The notes under the pieces: model-generated | What the model was told of the DNA's origin: nothing | Databases searched by the model: none | The model's input: only the letters and a program-made list of their open reading frames with translations | Assembly (NCBI GenBank): GCA_018364635.1 | Contig: JAGZLR010000049.1 | Span: forward strand, 1-15,160 | Reading direction: 5' to 3' | DNA length: 15,160 nucleotides | Source of the DNA: Clostridiales bacterium | Lineage (GTDB): Bacteria; Bacillota; Clostridia; Lachnospirales; Anaerotignaceae | Shown here: positions 1 through 8,127 of the stretch, in pieces | How positions within the stretch are numbered: the first letter of the stretch is position 1 | Layout of the letters: every line of letters begins with the position of its first letter | Made by a program: the position numbers and the translations under genes

Positions 1-19
1 CACCATCAATCATCTTCAT
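1..19 (-). CDS. Start of a third arg-operon gene, probably argB (partial)
   Basis: Only the first six codons are inside the window (Met-Lys-Met-Ile-Asp-Gly), running off the left edge. A strong Shine-Dalgarno AAGGAGGAG lies at 33-25, five bases before the ATG at 19. The gap to the argJ stop codon is only 22 bases, so it is the next gene of the argC-argJ operon. In clostridia the usual next gene is argB (acetylglutamate kinase), which is the basis for the guess; six codons cannot prove the product. An alternative start is the second Met, at 13. Confidence 0.45.
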
Positions 20-41
20 AAAAACTCCTCCTTAATCTCTA

Positions 42-1271
42 TTAAGTTCTGGAACGATACTCTCCATTAATTCTCACATACTCATGGCCTAAATCGCATC
101 CCCAAGCCGTAGCAGAGCTGGTTCCATCCCCAAGAAATATATCAATAATAATATCTTGCTCGCCTAAAATTTCTGCCGCTAAATTCTCATCAAACCGAAT
201 CGGCTCTCCTTTTCTCATCAACTGAATTAAACCTTTCTCACTTTCAAAAGCGATATCGGCTAATTCGGGGGTAAAATAACCGCCAGAACCTCCCATAGCC
301 GCTACGACACGGCCCCAGTTGGCATCCTCTCCATACATTGCAGTTTTTACCAGATCGTTAGTCACAACACCTTTGGCTAATTTCCTTGCGTCTTCCTCGC
401 TTTTGGCGCCACAAACTTTTACTTCCACAAACTTTTTACTTCCCTCTCCATCATGCACAATATCCATAGCTAATTTTCTGTGGATAAACAACAAAGCTTC
501 TTGAAACATCTCAAAGAAAATATCATCTTCTCTATTAATTTCAGGATTACCGGCAAGTCCATTTGCCAATACAAGAGCCATATCATTGGTACTTGTAGCA
601 CCGTCAACAGAAATCATATTATATGTGTCATAAATTGCAGTGTTGAGAGCTTTTTGTAACATTTGTCTAGAAATACAGGCATCTGTTGTGACAAAGGAAA
701 GAACCGTCGCCATGTTCGGATGAACCATGCCGCTTCCCTTCGCCATGGCACCAATGTGTACAACTTTTCCTGCAATATTGATGCTGACTGCAATCTCTTT
801 TAAAAAAGTATCTGTTGTAATAATACCAGCAGCTGCGTTTTTGGCATCCTCACGTCGAGAAGATATCATGGGAAAAGTATCACAAATTCCTTTGCGAATT
901 ACATCCATAGGCATCCTGAGTCCAATAATTCCTGTAGCTGCTGTAAGAATTTCTTCTGATTTCACCTGGAGACATCCTGCAAACGTACCTGCCATTTGCT
1001 CGTTATCCAAAACTCCCTGTTCTCCAGTGCAGGCGTTGGCATTGCCGCTGACAGTGACAAGGCCTCGCACTTTTTTCCCCTCTTTCACGATCTTTTCATC
1101 CCACACAATATGAGCAGCCCGCACCAAATTTTGTGTAAATACGCCTGCCACAATAGCCGGTGTATCACTGACAAGTAAAGAAAGATCCTTCTTTACCTTT
1201 TTAATTCCGATATGTCTTCCAGCTGCACGAAATCCTTGAGGAGCCGTTACCCCTCCGTCAATGATTCTCAT
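42..1271 (-). CDS. argJ: Glutamate N-acetyltransferase ArgJ (ornithine acetyltransferase)
   Basis: ArgJ moves the acetyl group from N-acetylornithine to glutamate, giving ornithine and recycling the acetyl donor. Bifunctional members also make N-acetylglutamate from acetyl-CoA; the sequence alone does not say which type this is. The 409-residue length fits the family. The self-cleavage region is clear: KGSGMVHPNMA followed by TVLSF, which puts the scissile bond between Ala188 and Thr189, Thr189 being the nucleophile of the beta chain. SGNANACTG (75-83) and the C-terminal ATAWGCDLGHEYV block are also family-typical. The ATG is preceded by AAAGGAGC. The gene lies 24 bases after argC and 22 before the next gene, so it is an internal operon gene and probably follows the argC promoter. 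Cytoplasmic. Confidence 0.97.
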   Translation of the reverse strand: MRIIDGGVTAPQGFRAAGRHIGIKKVKKDLSLLVSDTPAIVAGVFTQNLVRAAHIVWDEKIVKEGKKVRGLVTVSGNANACTGEQGVLDNEQMAGTFAGCLQVKSEEILTAATGIIGLRMPMDVIRKGICDTFPMISSRREDAKNAAAGIITTDTFLKEIAVSINIAGKVVHIGAMAKGSGMVHPNMATVLSFVTTDACISRQMLQKALNTAIYDTYNMISVDGATSTNDMALVLANGLAGNPEINREDDIFFEMFQEALLFIHRKLAMDIVHDGEGSKKFVEVKVCGAKSEEDARKLAKGVVTNDLVKTAMYGEDANWGRVVAAMGGSGGYFTPELADIAFESEKGLIQLMRKGEPIRFDENLAAEILGEQDIIIDIFLGDGTSSATAWGCDLGHEYVRINGEYRSRT

Positions 1272-1295
1272 TTTAAACGCTCCTTTTCCTACAGT

Positions 1296-2339
1296 TTAGG
1301 CAGGAAAGATCGGCGCCATCTTTAGTCCCGTCGTTTCCTCCAAACCAAAAAGCAGATTCATATTCTGTACTGCTTGGCCCGCCGCTCCCTTGACCAAATT
1401 ATCAATTGCTCCAACAAAAATCATTCTTTTTGTTCTAGGATCAATTGTAAAACCAATATCCACAAAATTGGTGCCTTTTACCCATCTTGTCTGAGGGAAA
1501 ATCCCTTCTTTTGTCAGACGGACAAAGTACTCTTTTCCATAATAATTTTCATAAACTGCTTTGACATCATCATAGGTTACATTTCCTTTTAAAGATGCAT
1601 AGCAAGTAGCAAGAATTCCGCGATTCATTGGTGTCAGATGCGGGGTAAAAGAAAGTGTAATTTTCTTTCCACAGGCATATCCCAGTTGTTCCTCTATTTC
1701 TGGTGTATGTCGATGAGACGCAATTTTATACGCTTTGATACTTTCATTACACTCCCCATAAAGTGTATCAATAGAAAGACCTCTCCCTGCGCCGGAGACA
1801 CCGCTTTTTGCATCTATAATAATAGAATCAGGATCAATTAATCCTTCTGCCACGGCTGGACGAAGTGTTAAAATACTGCATGTCGTGTAACATCCTGGAT
1901 TTGCAATTAAACGAGCACTTTTAATTTTCTCTCGATTTACTTCGCATAAACCATAAACAGCTTCCTTTAAAAGCTCTCTTCCCGTGTGTTCCACGTGGTA
2001 CCACTTTTCATACTCCTGAGCATCTTTCAATCTAAAATCTGCTCCAAAGTCTATTACTTTTGTTTTTGACAAAATATCATCTGTCACTGTCTTTGCTGCA
2101 ACTCCATGAGGCAATGCCATAAAAACAACATCACAACTATTTGCAATTTTCTCCAGATCTGTGTCTTCACAAGTCAATTCATTGATTTCACGATATCCCT
2201 CATAAACTTCATTGAATTTCTTACCTATATAACTATGCGCAGTTAATGTTTTGATCTCAACATTAGGATGTTGCATAAGTATACGAACTAATTCATTCCC
2301 AGCATAACCAGTAGCGCCAATTACTCCCGCTTTTATCAT
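1296..2339 (-). CDS. argC: N-acetyl-gamma-glutamyl-phosphate reductase ArgC
   Basis: ArgC reduces N-acetylglutamyl phosphate with NADPH to the semialdehyde, the third step of arginine synthesis. The 347-residue protein begins MIKAGVIGATGYAG, the NADP-binding glycine-rich turn. The active-site cysteine is Cys150 in ANPGCYTT, and the SHRHTPEIEE block (208-217) carries the catalytic histidine region. The reading frame stays open upstream to 2477, but I place the start at the ATG at 2339: AAGGAGGAG (2354-2346) sits just before it, all homology begins there, and a longer form would run through the divergent promoter. It is the first gene of the leftward operon argC-argJ-(argB). A candidate promoter with an overlapping ARG-type box is at 2377-2411. 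Confidence 0.97.
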   Translation of the reverse strand: MIKAGVIGATGYAGNELVRILMQHPNVEIKTLTAHSYIGKKFNEVYEGYREINELTCEDTDLEKIANSCDVVFMALPHGVAAKTVTDDILSKTKVIDFGADFRLKDAQEYEKWYHVEHTGRELLKEAVYGLCEVNREKIKSARLIANPGCYTTCSILTLRPAVAEGLIDPDSIIIDAKSGVSGAGRGLSIDTLYGECNESIKAYKIASHRHTPEIEEQLGYACGKKITLSFTPHLTPMNRGILATCYASLKGNVTYDDVKAVYENYYGKEYFVRLTKEGIFPQTRWVKGTNFVDIGFTIDPRTKRMIFVGAIDNLVKGAAGQAVQNMNLLFGLEETTGLKMAPIFPA

Positions 2340-2345
2340 TTTTTG

Positions 2346-2354
2346 CTCCTCCTT
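2346..2354 (-). promoter_or_regulatory. Ribosome binding site that fixes the argC start
   Basis: AAGGAGGAG, reading leftward, ends six bases before the ATG at 2339. It selects this codon over the upstream in-frame starts, which have no comparable site. Confidence 0.85.
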
Positions 2355-2376
2355 TAATTTAAATTTCAAAAAATTG

Positions 2377-2411
2377 TTTATAATTATACAACCATTTTGA
2401 CAAATATACAA
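2377..2411 (-). promoter_or_regulatory. argC promoter with overlapping ARG-box-like near-palindrome
   Basis: Leftward -35 TTGTAT (2411-2406), a 17-base spacer and -10 TATAAT (2388-2383) give a good sigma-A promoter, with a predicted start near 2376. The -10 lies inside the near-palindrome TGTATAATTATAAA (leftward reading, 2390-2377), whose core TATAATTATA is perfect. The size, symmetry and AT-rich core fit an ArgR/AhrC operator, and a repressor there would cover the -10. The regulator assignment is inference from the gene context. Confidence 0.65.
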
Positions 2412-2429
2412 TATTTTTTGAAAAAATAA

Positions 2430-2464
2430 TTGATTTTTCCTTAAACCAAGTGTATAATTATAAA
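2430..2464 (+). promoter_or_regulatory. argG promoter with overlapping ARG-box-like near-palindrome
   Basis: -35 TTGATT (2430-2435), a 17-base spacer and -10 TATAAT (2453-2458), with a start predicted near 2465, giving a leader of about 76 bases. The -10 is embedded in TGTATAATTATAAA (2451-2464), the same 14-mer that covers the argC -10 in the other orientation. A weaker relative, matching 10 of 14 positions, is at 2511-2524 near the argG ribosome site. ArgR/AhrC control is inferred. Confidence 0.65.
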
Positions 2465-2540
2465 AGTCAAAAGTCAAGAAATTTATCTTGTCTAAAAAGT
2501 ATAAAATGCTAACATAATTATAATATCAGGAGGACTTATT

Positions 2541-3761
2541 ATGGCAAAAGAAAAAATCGTACTGGCATATTCCGGCGGTCTTGATACTACCTGCATCATT
2601 CCTTGGCTGAAAGAAAACTATGAGGACGCAGAAGTTATCGCTGTCTGCGGCAATGTTGGACAGGGAAAAGAAACAGAAGGTTTAGAAGAAAAGGCGTTGA
2701 AGACTGGAGCAAGTAAACTCTATATCGAAGATCTGACAGAAGAGTTTATAACAGATATTGTATTTCCATGTATCAAAGCTAACGCTGTCTATGAAGGCAA
2801 ATATCTATTAGGAACAAGTATGGCACGTCCACTGATCGCAAAGCGTTTGGTAGAAATTGCCCGCAAAGAAGGAGCTACCGCAATCTGCCATGGAGCAACA
2901 GGTAAAGGAAATGACCAAGTTCGTTTTGAACTAACAATTAAAGCTCTTGCGCCAGATTTAAAAATTATTGCACCTTGGCGGTTAGATACGTGGAAAATGG
3001 AATCCCGTGAAGATGAAGTTGCTTATCTGGAATCCAGGGGAATTGAAGCCCCAGTAAAAAAAGGTGATAGTTACAGCCGTGACCGCAATATTTGGCACTT
3101 AAGTCATGAGGGCTTAGAGTTAGAAGATCCAGCAAATGAGCCAAATTATGACAAAATCTTACAGTTAGGTGTTACTCCAGAAAAAGCACCAGATAAAGAT
3201 ACCTATGTCACACTGGAATTTGAAAAAGGAATTTGCAAAAAAGTTGATGGTAAAGAACTTTCTCCAGTTGAAATGCTTACCTATCTGAACAAAATCGGCG
3301 GCGAAAACGGAATTGGAATTGAAGATATTTGTGAAAATCGTGTTGTTGGCATGAAATCAAGAGGTGTATATGAAACACCAGGCGGTTCTATTCTCTTATA
3401 TGCTCATCGAGAGTTACAATATCTCTGCCTTGATAAACAATGCCAGGCTTGGAATGAAGTAAACTCAATGAAATTTACAGAACTTGTATATAGCGGAGAA
3501 TGGTATACTCCTCTTCGTGAATCACTGTCTGCATATTTCGACCAAATCAATGAGACAGTGACTGGTACAGTGAAGCTGAAACTATACAAAGGAAACATCA
3601 TTCCTGCGGGTGCTACATCACCATATTCTCTGTATAACGCTTCTATAGCAAGTTTTACGACTGGGGAACTTTATAACCATGCAGACGCTAACGGATTTAT
3701 CAATCTTTTCGGACTGCCACTGAAAGTTCGTGCTATGATGATGCAAAATTTAGAAAAATAA
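2541..3761 (+). CDS. argG: Argininosuccinate synthase ArgG
   Basis: ArgG joins citrulline and aspartate using ATP, which it splits to AMP and pyrophosphate, to make argininosuccinate. The 406-residue protein has the N-type PP-loop AYSGGLDTT (9-17) that binds ATP. It also has the signature HGATGKGNDQVRFE (117-130), which contacts citrulline and aspartate, and a typical GTSMARPLIAK segment (91-101). The length matches the bacterial family. The ATG is preceded by AGGAGG (2528-2533) with seven bases between. It is transcribed away from argC and is followed after 86 bases by argH, with a hairpin in between. It probably shares arginine-responsive control with argC through the mirrored operators. 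Cytoplasmic. Confidence 0.98.
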   Translation: MAKEKIVLAYSGGLDTTCIIPWLKENYEDAEVIAVCGNVGQGKETEGLEEKALKTGASKLYIEDLTEEFITDIVFPCIKANAVYEGKYLLGTSMARPLIAKRLVEIARKEGATAICHGATGKGNDQVRFELTIKALAPDLKIIAPWRLDTWKMESREDEVAYLESRGIEAPVKKGDSYSRDRNIWHLSHEGLELEDPANEPNYDKILQLGVTPEKAPDKDTYVTLEFEKGICKKVDGKELSPVEMLTYLNKIGGENGIGIEDICENRVVGMKSRGVYETPGGSILLYAHRELQYLCLDKQCQAWNEVNSMKFTELVYSGEWYTPLRESLSAYFDQINETVTGTVKLKLYKGNIIPAGATSPYSLYNASIASFTTGELYNHADANGFINLFGLPLKVRAMMMQNLEK

Positions 3762-3787
3762 TTTCACAGGACAATTTAGTTTTTTTG

Positions 3788-3825
3788 AAAAACCGTGAGA
3801 ATTCCCCACGGTTTTCCCATTTTTA
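3788..3825 (+). terminator. Hairpin between argG and argH (terminator or attenuator)
   Basis: The stem pairs AAAACCGTG (3789-3797) with CACGGTTTT (3807-3815) around a nine-base loop. The GC part is followed by TTTT, then CCCA and five more T. This is terminator-like but not ideal. No convincing promoter lies between it and argH, so partial read-through that lowers argH relative to argG is more likely than complete termination. Confidence 0.5.
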
Positions 3826-3847
3826 TAAATAAAGGAGAATTTGAACT

Positions 3848-5242
3848 ATGAAACTTTGGGGCGGACGATTTACAAAATCTACGGATAGTTTCGTTGACCA
3901 TTTCCATTCCTCTATTTCTTTTGACCAGCGAATGTATCGTCAAGACATCCGTGGCAGTATCGCTCATGCTGGTATGCTTGGCGCACAAGGAATTATTCCA
4001 CAGGCAGATGCGGAACTAATTCAAAAGACATTATTAGAAATACTGGATGATATTGAAAACGGAAAAATTGAATTTGATGAAAAAGCAGAAGATATTCATA
4101 TGAATATTGAAACAATCCTCATCAGTCGTATTGGCGATGTAGGAAAAAGACTCCATACAGGTAGAAGCCGTAACGATCAGGTTGCCTTAGATATTCGCAT
4201 GTATATCAAAGATTCCATTCATTCCATTGAACGATTAATTATCGATTTGCAGAAAACACTCAATGATTTGGCACGGGAGCATATGGATACCATTATGCCT
4301 GGTTATACCCACTTACAGCGCGCACAGCCCGTTACTTTTTCTCATCATATTTTAGCTTATTTCGAGATGTTCAAACGGGATTATGAACGTTTGGAAGATA
4401 CTTTTAAAAGAACAAACATTCTGCCACTAGGATCTGGTGCTTTAGCAACTACAACATATCCTCTAGATAGAATTCGTGTTGCCCAAGAACTTGATTTTGA
4501 TGGCATTACTTTAAATAGTATGGATGGCGTCAGTGACCGTGACTTCTGTATTGAGTTATTAAGCAGTCTCTCTATCTTAATGATGCATTTAAGCAGATTT
4601 TGTGAAGAAATCGTTTTATGGAGCAGTCATGAATTTCAGTTCATTGAGCTGGATGACAGCTACTCTACAGGCTCTAGTATTATGCCACAGAAAAAAAATC
4701 CTGATATGGCCGAGCTAATCAGAGGAAAAACAGGACGGGTCTATGGCTATCTGATGGGGCTCTTAACAACCATGAAAGGGCTTCCTCTCGCTTATAATAA
4801 GGATATGCAAGAAGATAAAGAAGGTGTATTTGCCGCAATCGACACAGTGAAAATGTGCCTGCCTGTATTCACTGCTATGGTAAAAACAATGACAGTAAAA
4901 AAATCAACGATGCTTCAGGCAGCAAAAGGTGGATTTACAAATGCTACTGATGCTGCTGACTGGTTAGTAAAACAAGGTGTTCCATTTAGAGACGCTCATG
5001 CTATTATCGGACGTATGGTTTTATATTGTCTCGAAAAACATAAGTCCATTGAGGACTTAACGATGGATGAATTCCATCAACTTTCACCAATTTTTAACGA
5101 ATCAGTTTATGATGCAATTGGCGTAGAACAATGTGTTGCCGCCAGAAAAGTCATTGGCGGACCATCAAAAGACTCTGTACAAAGACATATTGATCTTAAT
5201 GACTACTATTTAAAATCCATAGATAATCCTGATTTGAAATAA
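3848..5242 (+). CDS. argH: Argininosuccinate lyase ArgH
   Basis: ArgH splits argininosuccinate into arginine and fumarate, the last step of the pathway. The 464-residue length is normal for this tetrameric fumarase/aspartase-superfamily enzyme. The start MKLWGGRF is the classic ArgH N-terminus. HTGRSRNDQ (103-111) and THLQRAQP (154-161, containing the general-base histidine region) are present. So is the superfamily signature GSSIMPQKKNPD (275-286), whose mobile loop carries the catalytic serine (276/277). AAAGGAGAA lies about ten bases before the ATG. It forms a unit with argG upstream and ends at a strong bidirectional terminator. I see no separate promoter. Cytoplasmic. Confidence 0.98.
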   Translation: MKLWGGRFTKSTDSFVDHFHSSISFDQRMYRQDIRGSIAHAGMLGAQGIIPQADAELIQKTLLEILDDIENGKIEFDEKAEDIHMNIETILISRIGDVGKRLHTGRSRNDQVALDIRMYIKDSIHSIERLIIDLQKTLNDLAREHMDTIMPGYTHLQRAQPVTFSHHILAYFEMFKRDYERLEDTFKRTNILPLGSGALATTTYPLDRIRVAQELDFDGITLNSMDGVSDRDFCIELLSSLSILMMHLSRFCEEIVLWSSHEFQFIELDDSYSTGSSIMPQKKNPDMAELIRGKTGRVYGYLMGLLTTMKGLPLAYNKDMQEDKEGVFAAIDTVKMCLPVFTAMVKTMTVKKSTMLQAAKGGFTNATDAADWLVKQGVPFRDAHAIIGRMVLYCLEKHKSIEDLTMDEFHQLSPIFNESVYDAIGVEQCVAARKVIGGPSKDSVQRHIDLNDYYLKSIDNPDLK

Positions 5243-5245
5243 CTT

Positions 5246-5278
5246 AAAAAAGCGGCATCAAAAGGATGCCGCTTTTTT
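5246..5278. terminator. Strong bidirectional terminator between argH and the convergent secreted-protein gene
   Basis: AAAAAAGCGGCATC (5246-5259) pairs perfectly with GATGCCGCTTTTTT (5265-5278) around the five-base loop AAAAG. On either strand a GC-rich stem runs into six U, so it can end both argH (rightward) and the gene whose stop lies at 5289 (leftward). Confidence 0.95.
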
Positions 5279-5288
5279 GTTTCTCAGT

Positions 5289-6053
5289 TTAAATTTCTAA
5301 TATTCCCTCTTCTGTTTTTTGTTCAAATGCATCTATCTGGTCTTTCTCATCTGTCACTATAGGAACTTCCAATTCCTCATTCTGTTGTTTTGAAGCATTC
5401 TCCTTTTGCTTAGTAACATCTTTTTTATTCTCTGTATCTTCTGGTTCTTCCTTCTGTACCTCATCACTTTCTTTCTGCTGCTTTTGTTCCTCCAATATGT
5501 CCATTCTCTCTTGTGTACTTTCCTCAACTGAATTTTGAGGAACTTGCTGTACTGCCTCTGATAATTCCTTTAATTTTTCTTTTGTCCAAATGCTAATCGT
5601 ATTTGTCCTTTGTTCCCATGTAATGCTTGCTCCTAAAAGATCAGCCATAGAACGAACTGAGTACATCAATACATCATCTTCACGCACCACCATATCTGTA
5701 GTTGAAGCAACCTCCGTCGTCACTTTACCGTTCTCATCAAGATATGCCGTATATATCCCCTTTTGGCCAACATTCATTGCAAATGCAAAATCCTTGCTCT
5801 CTGCAACTATCATGTCAATATCTCCATCCTCAATCAAATAAACCTCCACTCCCATAGACAATAACAGTTCTTGGATTGGCGCCAAAGTAACGCCTTCTTC
5901 CACTTCTGCTTTTCCATGCTGAAAATTTACCTCTGAACCATTGACAAAAATATGTATTGTGTTTTCTTCCCCATAGATAGCTGTAGCAAAACTTGTAATT
6001 GTTAATAACAGACAAAGTACCGCTCCATATAATTTCTTTTTTATCCTATCCAT
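5289..6053 (-). CDS. Secreted protein with copper-amine-oxidase-N-type (stalk) domain and charged tail
   Basis: The 254-residue protein starts with a signal peptide: MDRIKKK, a hydrophobic stretch (10-22) and an Ala-Thr-Ala site suggesting cleavage after residue 25. Residues 32-157 resemble the copper amine oxidase N-terminal-like domain common in secreted clostridial proteins. There are two related units, the first around LAPIQELLLSMGVEVYLIEDG (58-78), the second around YSVRSMADLLGASITWEQRT (131-150). This fold occurs without oxidase activity as a surface or wall-associated module. Residues 165-254 are rich in Glu, Lys and Gln, with no Cys, no membrane segment and no sortase motif, so they are probably extended or coiled. 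GGGGAGG precedes the ATG by seven bases. It is a single-gene unit with its own promoter and palindrome. The exact role is unknown. Confidence 0.8.
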   Translation of the reverse strand: MDRIKKKLYGAVLCLLLTITSFATAIYGEENTIHIFVNGSEVNFQHGKAEVEEGVTLAPIQELLLSMGVEVYLIEDGDIDMIVAESKDFAFAMNVGQKGIYTAYLDENGKVTTEVASTTDMVVREDDVLMYSVRSMADLLGASITWEQRTNTISIWTKEKLKELSEAVQQVPQNSVEESTQERMDILEEQKQQKESDEVQKEEPEDTENKKDVTKQKENASKQQNEELEVPIVTDEKDQIDAFEQKTEEGILEI

Positions 6054-6081
6054 TTTATTTCCTCCCCATATAATTGATCTA

Positions 6082-6116
6082 TCCTGATTATATCAGGAAA
6101 ATCCAATGAAATACAA
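6082..6116 (-). promoter_or_regulatory. Promoter of the secreted-protein gene with a 17-bp palindrome on the -10
   Basis: Leftward -35 TTGTAT (6116-6111), an 18-base spacer and -10 TATAAT (6092-6087). The -10 sits inside TCCTGATTATATCAGGA (6082-6098), a perfect inverted repeat with seven-base arms and a three-base centre. An operator is likely; the regulator is unknown. The palindrome would lie at about -18 to -2 relative to the predicted start near 6080. Confidence 0.6.
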
Positions 6117-6167
6117 CAAATATTCTATGCTAAAACGCGCCTTTTTCTGTCGTGTCAGCTATAAACT

Positions 6168-6210
6168 AAAAAACATCCGACAAAATCACTAAGATTATTT
6201 GTCGGATGTT
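6168..6210 (-). terminator. Terminator of the Na/Pi cotransporter gene
   Basis: The thirteen-base arms at 6172-6184 and 6198-6210 (core ACATCCGACAAA) pair perfectly around a 13-base loop. Reading leftward the stem runs into a short T tract (complement of 6168-6173). It lies six bases past the stop codon at 6217. Confidence 0.9.
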
Positions 6211-6216
6211 CTCTTT

Positions 6217-7998
6217 TTAATCCATTATTTCTCCAGGAAGCAAATATTTCTTTTTGTATTCCCTAAAGAGAGTATTAAAGTTATCTTTCTGTTCAACCTT
6301 TAACTTCAATAATATTTCATGAGCTTCAAACCCACTTTTTTCTGATTCTAAAAGACCAATAGCAATATTACTGCAATGGTCTGCCACTCTTTCATAATCT
6401 GTAAAAAGATCTGAAAGAAGAAAACCAGTTTCAACTGTACATTTTCCTTCTCGTAATCGATCAATATGTCTAGATTTCATTTCTGCATGGAGGGTATCAA
6501 TTACTTCTTCCAATGGTTCTAATTTCTTTGCCAGTTCTTTATCCTCGTGCCGGAAAATATCTAATGCCATATCTACAATGTCTCTTACTGCATTTTCATA
6601 GACAGAAAGCTCTCCTAAACATTCTTTGGAGAAATGGATATTTTTTGTATTCATTGTCTCCGCTGACTCTACAATATTCACTGCATGGTCACAGATGCGT
6701 TCAAAGTCTCCAATACAATGAAGTAACAAAGAAAGCTCCCTGCTGTCCTTTTCCAATAAGTCTCTTCCACTTAATTTCACTAAATATGTGCTAAGTTCAT
6801 CTTCATATCGATCGACTAAGTCTTCTTTTGCTCTAATTTCCTCAGCTTTCTTCTCATCAAACTGATCCAAAAGAGCCATTGCATCAAAAAGACAAGCCCG
6901 AGAGATTTCAGCCATACGAATTAACATATTGCGGCACTGCTCAATAGCAAAAGAAGGGAACTCCAAAAATCTAGGATTCAACAAACTAAATTCATTGATT
7001 TTATCATTTTCACTTTCTCTTTCCTCATCCCGCACTGTAAGACAAGCAAGCTTTTCAAGACCTTTGGAGAAAGGTAATAACACCGCCGTTGCAAGTACAT
7101 TAAAGCTTGTATGCACAACAGCAATTCCTGCTGTATTGGCTGCTTCACTAAGAAAAGCAAAGTGAACAAAAGAATTGATTGCATAAAAACCAATCATAAA
7201 AAGACATGTACCTATCATATTAAAATACAGATGTACTAACGCTGCCCGTCTTGCATTTTTTCCTGTTCCAATAGAAGAAAGGAGAGCTGTTACACAAGTA
7301 CCAATATTCTGTCCCATTATAATCGGTATTGCAGATGCATAACTTACAGCACCTGTAGTACATAATGCCTGTAAAATTCCGACAGAAGCAGAAGAACTTT
7401 GAATAATAGCAGTTACAATCAATCCCACAAGCATACCTAAAAGTGGGTTCGTAAACTTAATAAACAAACTTGTAAATTCTGGTACATCAGCCAATGGTTT
7501 CACAGCAGCACTCATTGCATCCATACCAAACATTAGAATAGCAAATCCAATCAGAATCCCGCCAATCTCTTTCTTCTTTTCTGTTTTCTGGAACATAATG
7601 AAAATAACGCCAATAACTGCCAAAATAGGAGAAAATGAGGATGGTTTCAGCATTCTCAAAAAGAAATTTGTACTTTCAATGCCTGTCAAGCTTAAAATCC
7701 AGGAGGTGACAGTTGTTCCAATATTAGCACCCATAATAACGCCTACCGCCTGGGATAATTTCATAATACCGGAATTAACAAATCCAACGACCATAACTGT
7801 CGTTGCTGATGAAGACTGTATCACTGCGGTAACGCCAGCACCTAAAATAACGGCTTTCCAAGGACTATCTGTCAACCGTTCCAAAATTCGCTCCAAATGC
7901 CCACTGGATACCTTTTCTAGACCATTTCCCATAACATGCATTCCATAGAGAAACAGGGCCAAGCCTCCTAAAAGTGACAAAACATTAAAGAAATCCAT
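6217..7998 (-). CDS. Na+/phosphate cotransporter family protein with C-terminal PhoU domain
   Basis: This is a 593-residue fusion of a type II Na/Pi cotransporter membrane domain (NptA/YjbB-like) and a cytoplasmic PhoU-like helical domain. The membrane part (1 to about 315) contains the two inverted repeats expected of the family, each with the QSSS signature: QSSSATT (61-67) and QSSSAS (200-205). These are followed by the paired GANIGTT (90-96) and GQNIGTC (229-235). Residues about 345-585 are hydrophilic and helical with PhoU character, for example the ERICDHAVNIVES and YERVADHCSNIA segments. It probably moves phosphate across the membrane with sodium, PhoU modulating; the direction (uptake or export) cannot be read from sequence. 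GGAGG lies six bases before the ATG. Single-gene unit with a strong promoter and terminator. No Pho regulator is nearby. Confidence 0.93.
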   Translation of the reverse strand: MDFFNVLSLLGGLALFLYGMHVMGNGLEKVSSGHLERILERLTDSPWKAVILGAGVTAVIQSSSATTVMVVGFVNSGIMKLSQAVGVIMGANIGTTVTSWILSLTGIESTNFFLRMLKPSSFSPILAVIGVIFIMFQKTEKKKEIGGILIGFAILMFGMDAMSAAVKPLADVPEFTSLFIKFTNPLLGMLVGLIVTAIIQSSSASVGILQALCTTGAVSYASAIPIIMGQNIGTCVTALLSSIGTGKNARRAALVHLYFNMIGTCLFMIGFYAINSFVHFAFLSEAANTAGIAVVHTSFNVLATAVLLPFSKGLEKLACLTVRDEERESENDKINEFSLLNPRFLEFPSFAIEQCRNMLIRMAEISRACLFDAMALLDQFDEKKAEEIRAKEDLVDRYEDELSTYLVKLSGRDLLEKDSRELSLLLHCIGDFERICDHAVNIVESAETMNTKNIHFSKECLGELSVYENAVRDIVDMALDIFRHEDKELAKKLEPLEEVIDTLHAEMKSRHIDRLREGKCTVETGFLLSDLFTDYERVADHCSNIAIGLLESEKSGFEAHEILLKLKVEQKDNFNTLFREYKKKYLLPGEIMD

Positions 7999-8098
7999 TC
8001 TATTCCTCCGCTGTAAATATACTTATAATTTTTACTTAATTTTCATTTTTCATTAACAGTGTAAAATACTTTTTTCTGCTATATGAAACCCAAGTTAA

Positions 8099-8127
8099 AT
8101 CATACATATATTTTGTCCTGATGTCAA
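8099..8127 (-). promoter_or_regulatory. Promoter of the Na/Pi cotransporter gene
   Basis: Leftward -35 TTGACA (8127-8122, perfect), a 17-base spacer and -10 TATGAT (8104-8099). The predicted start near 8092 leaves an AT-rich leader of about 94 bases before the ATG at 7998. The rest of the 260-base gap (7999-8258) holds only a weak AT hairpin (8194-8217) after the metY stop, without a proper U tract, so no convincing metY terminator is visible. Confidence 0.75.

Noticed and set aside
2340..2477. In-frame N-terminal extension of argC by 46 codons
   Set aside because: It would start upstream of the argC and argG promoters, has no ribosome site, and the ArgC homology begins exactly at the ATG at 2339, which has a strong Shine-Dalgarno.
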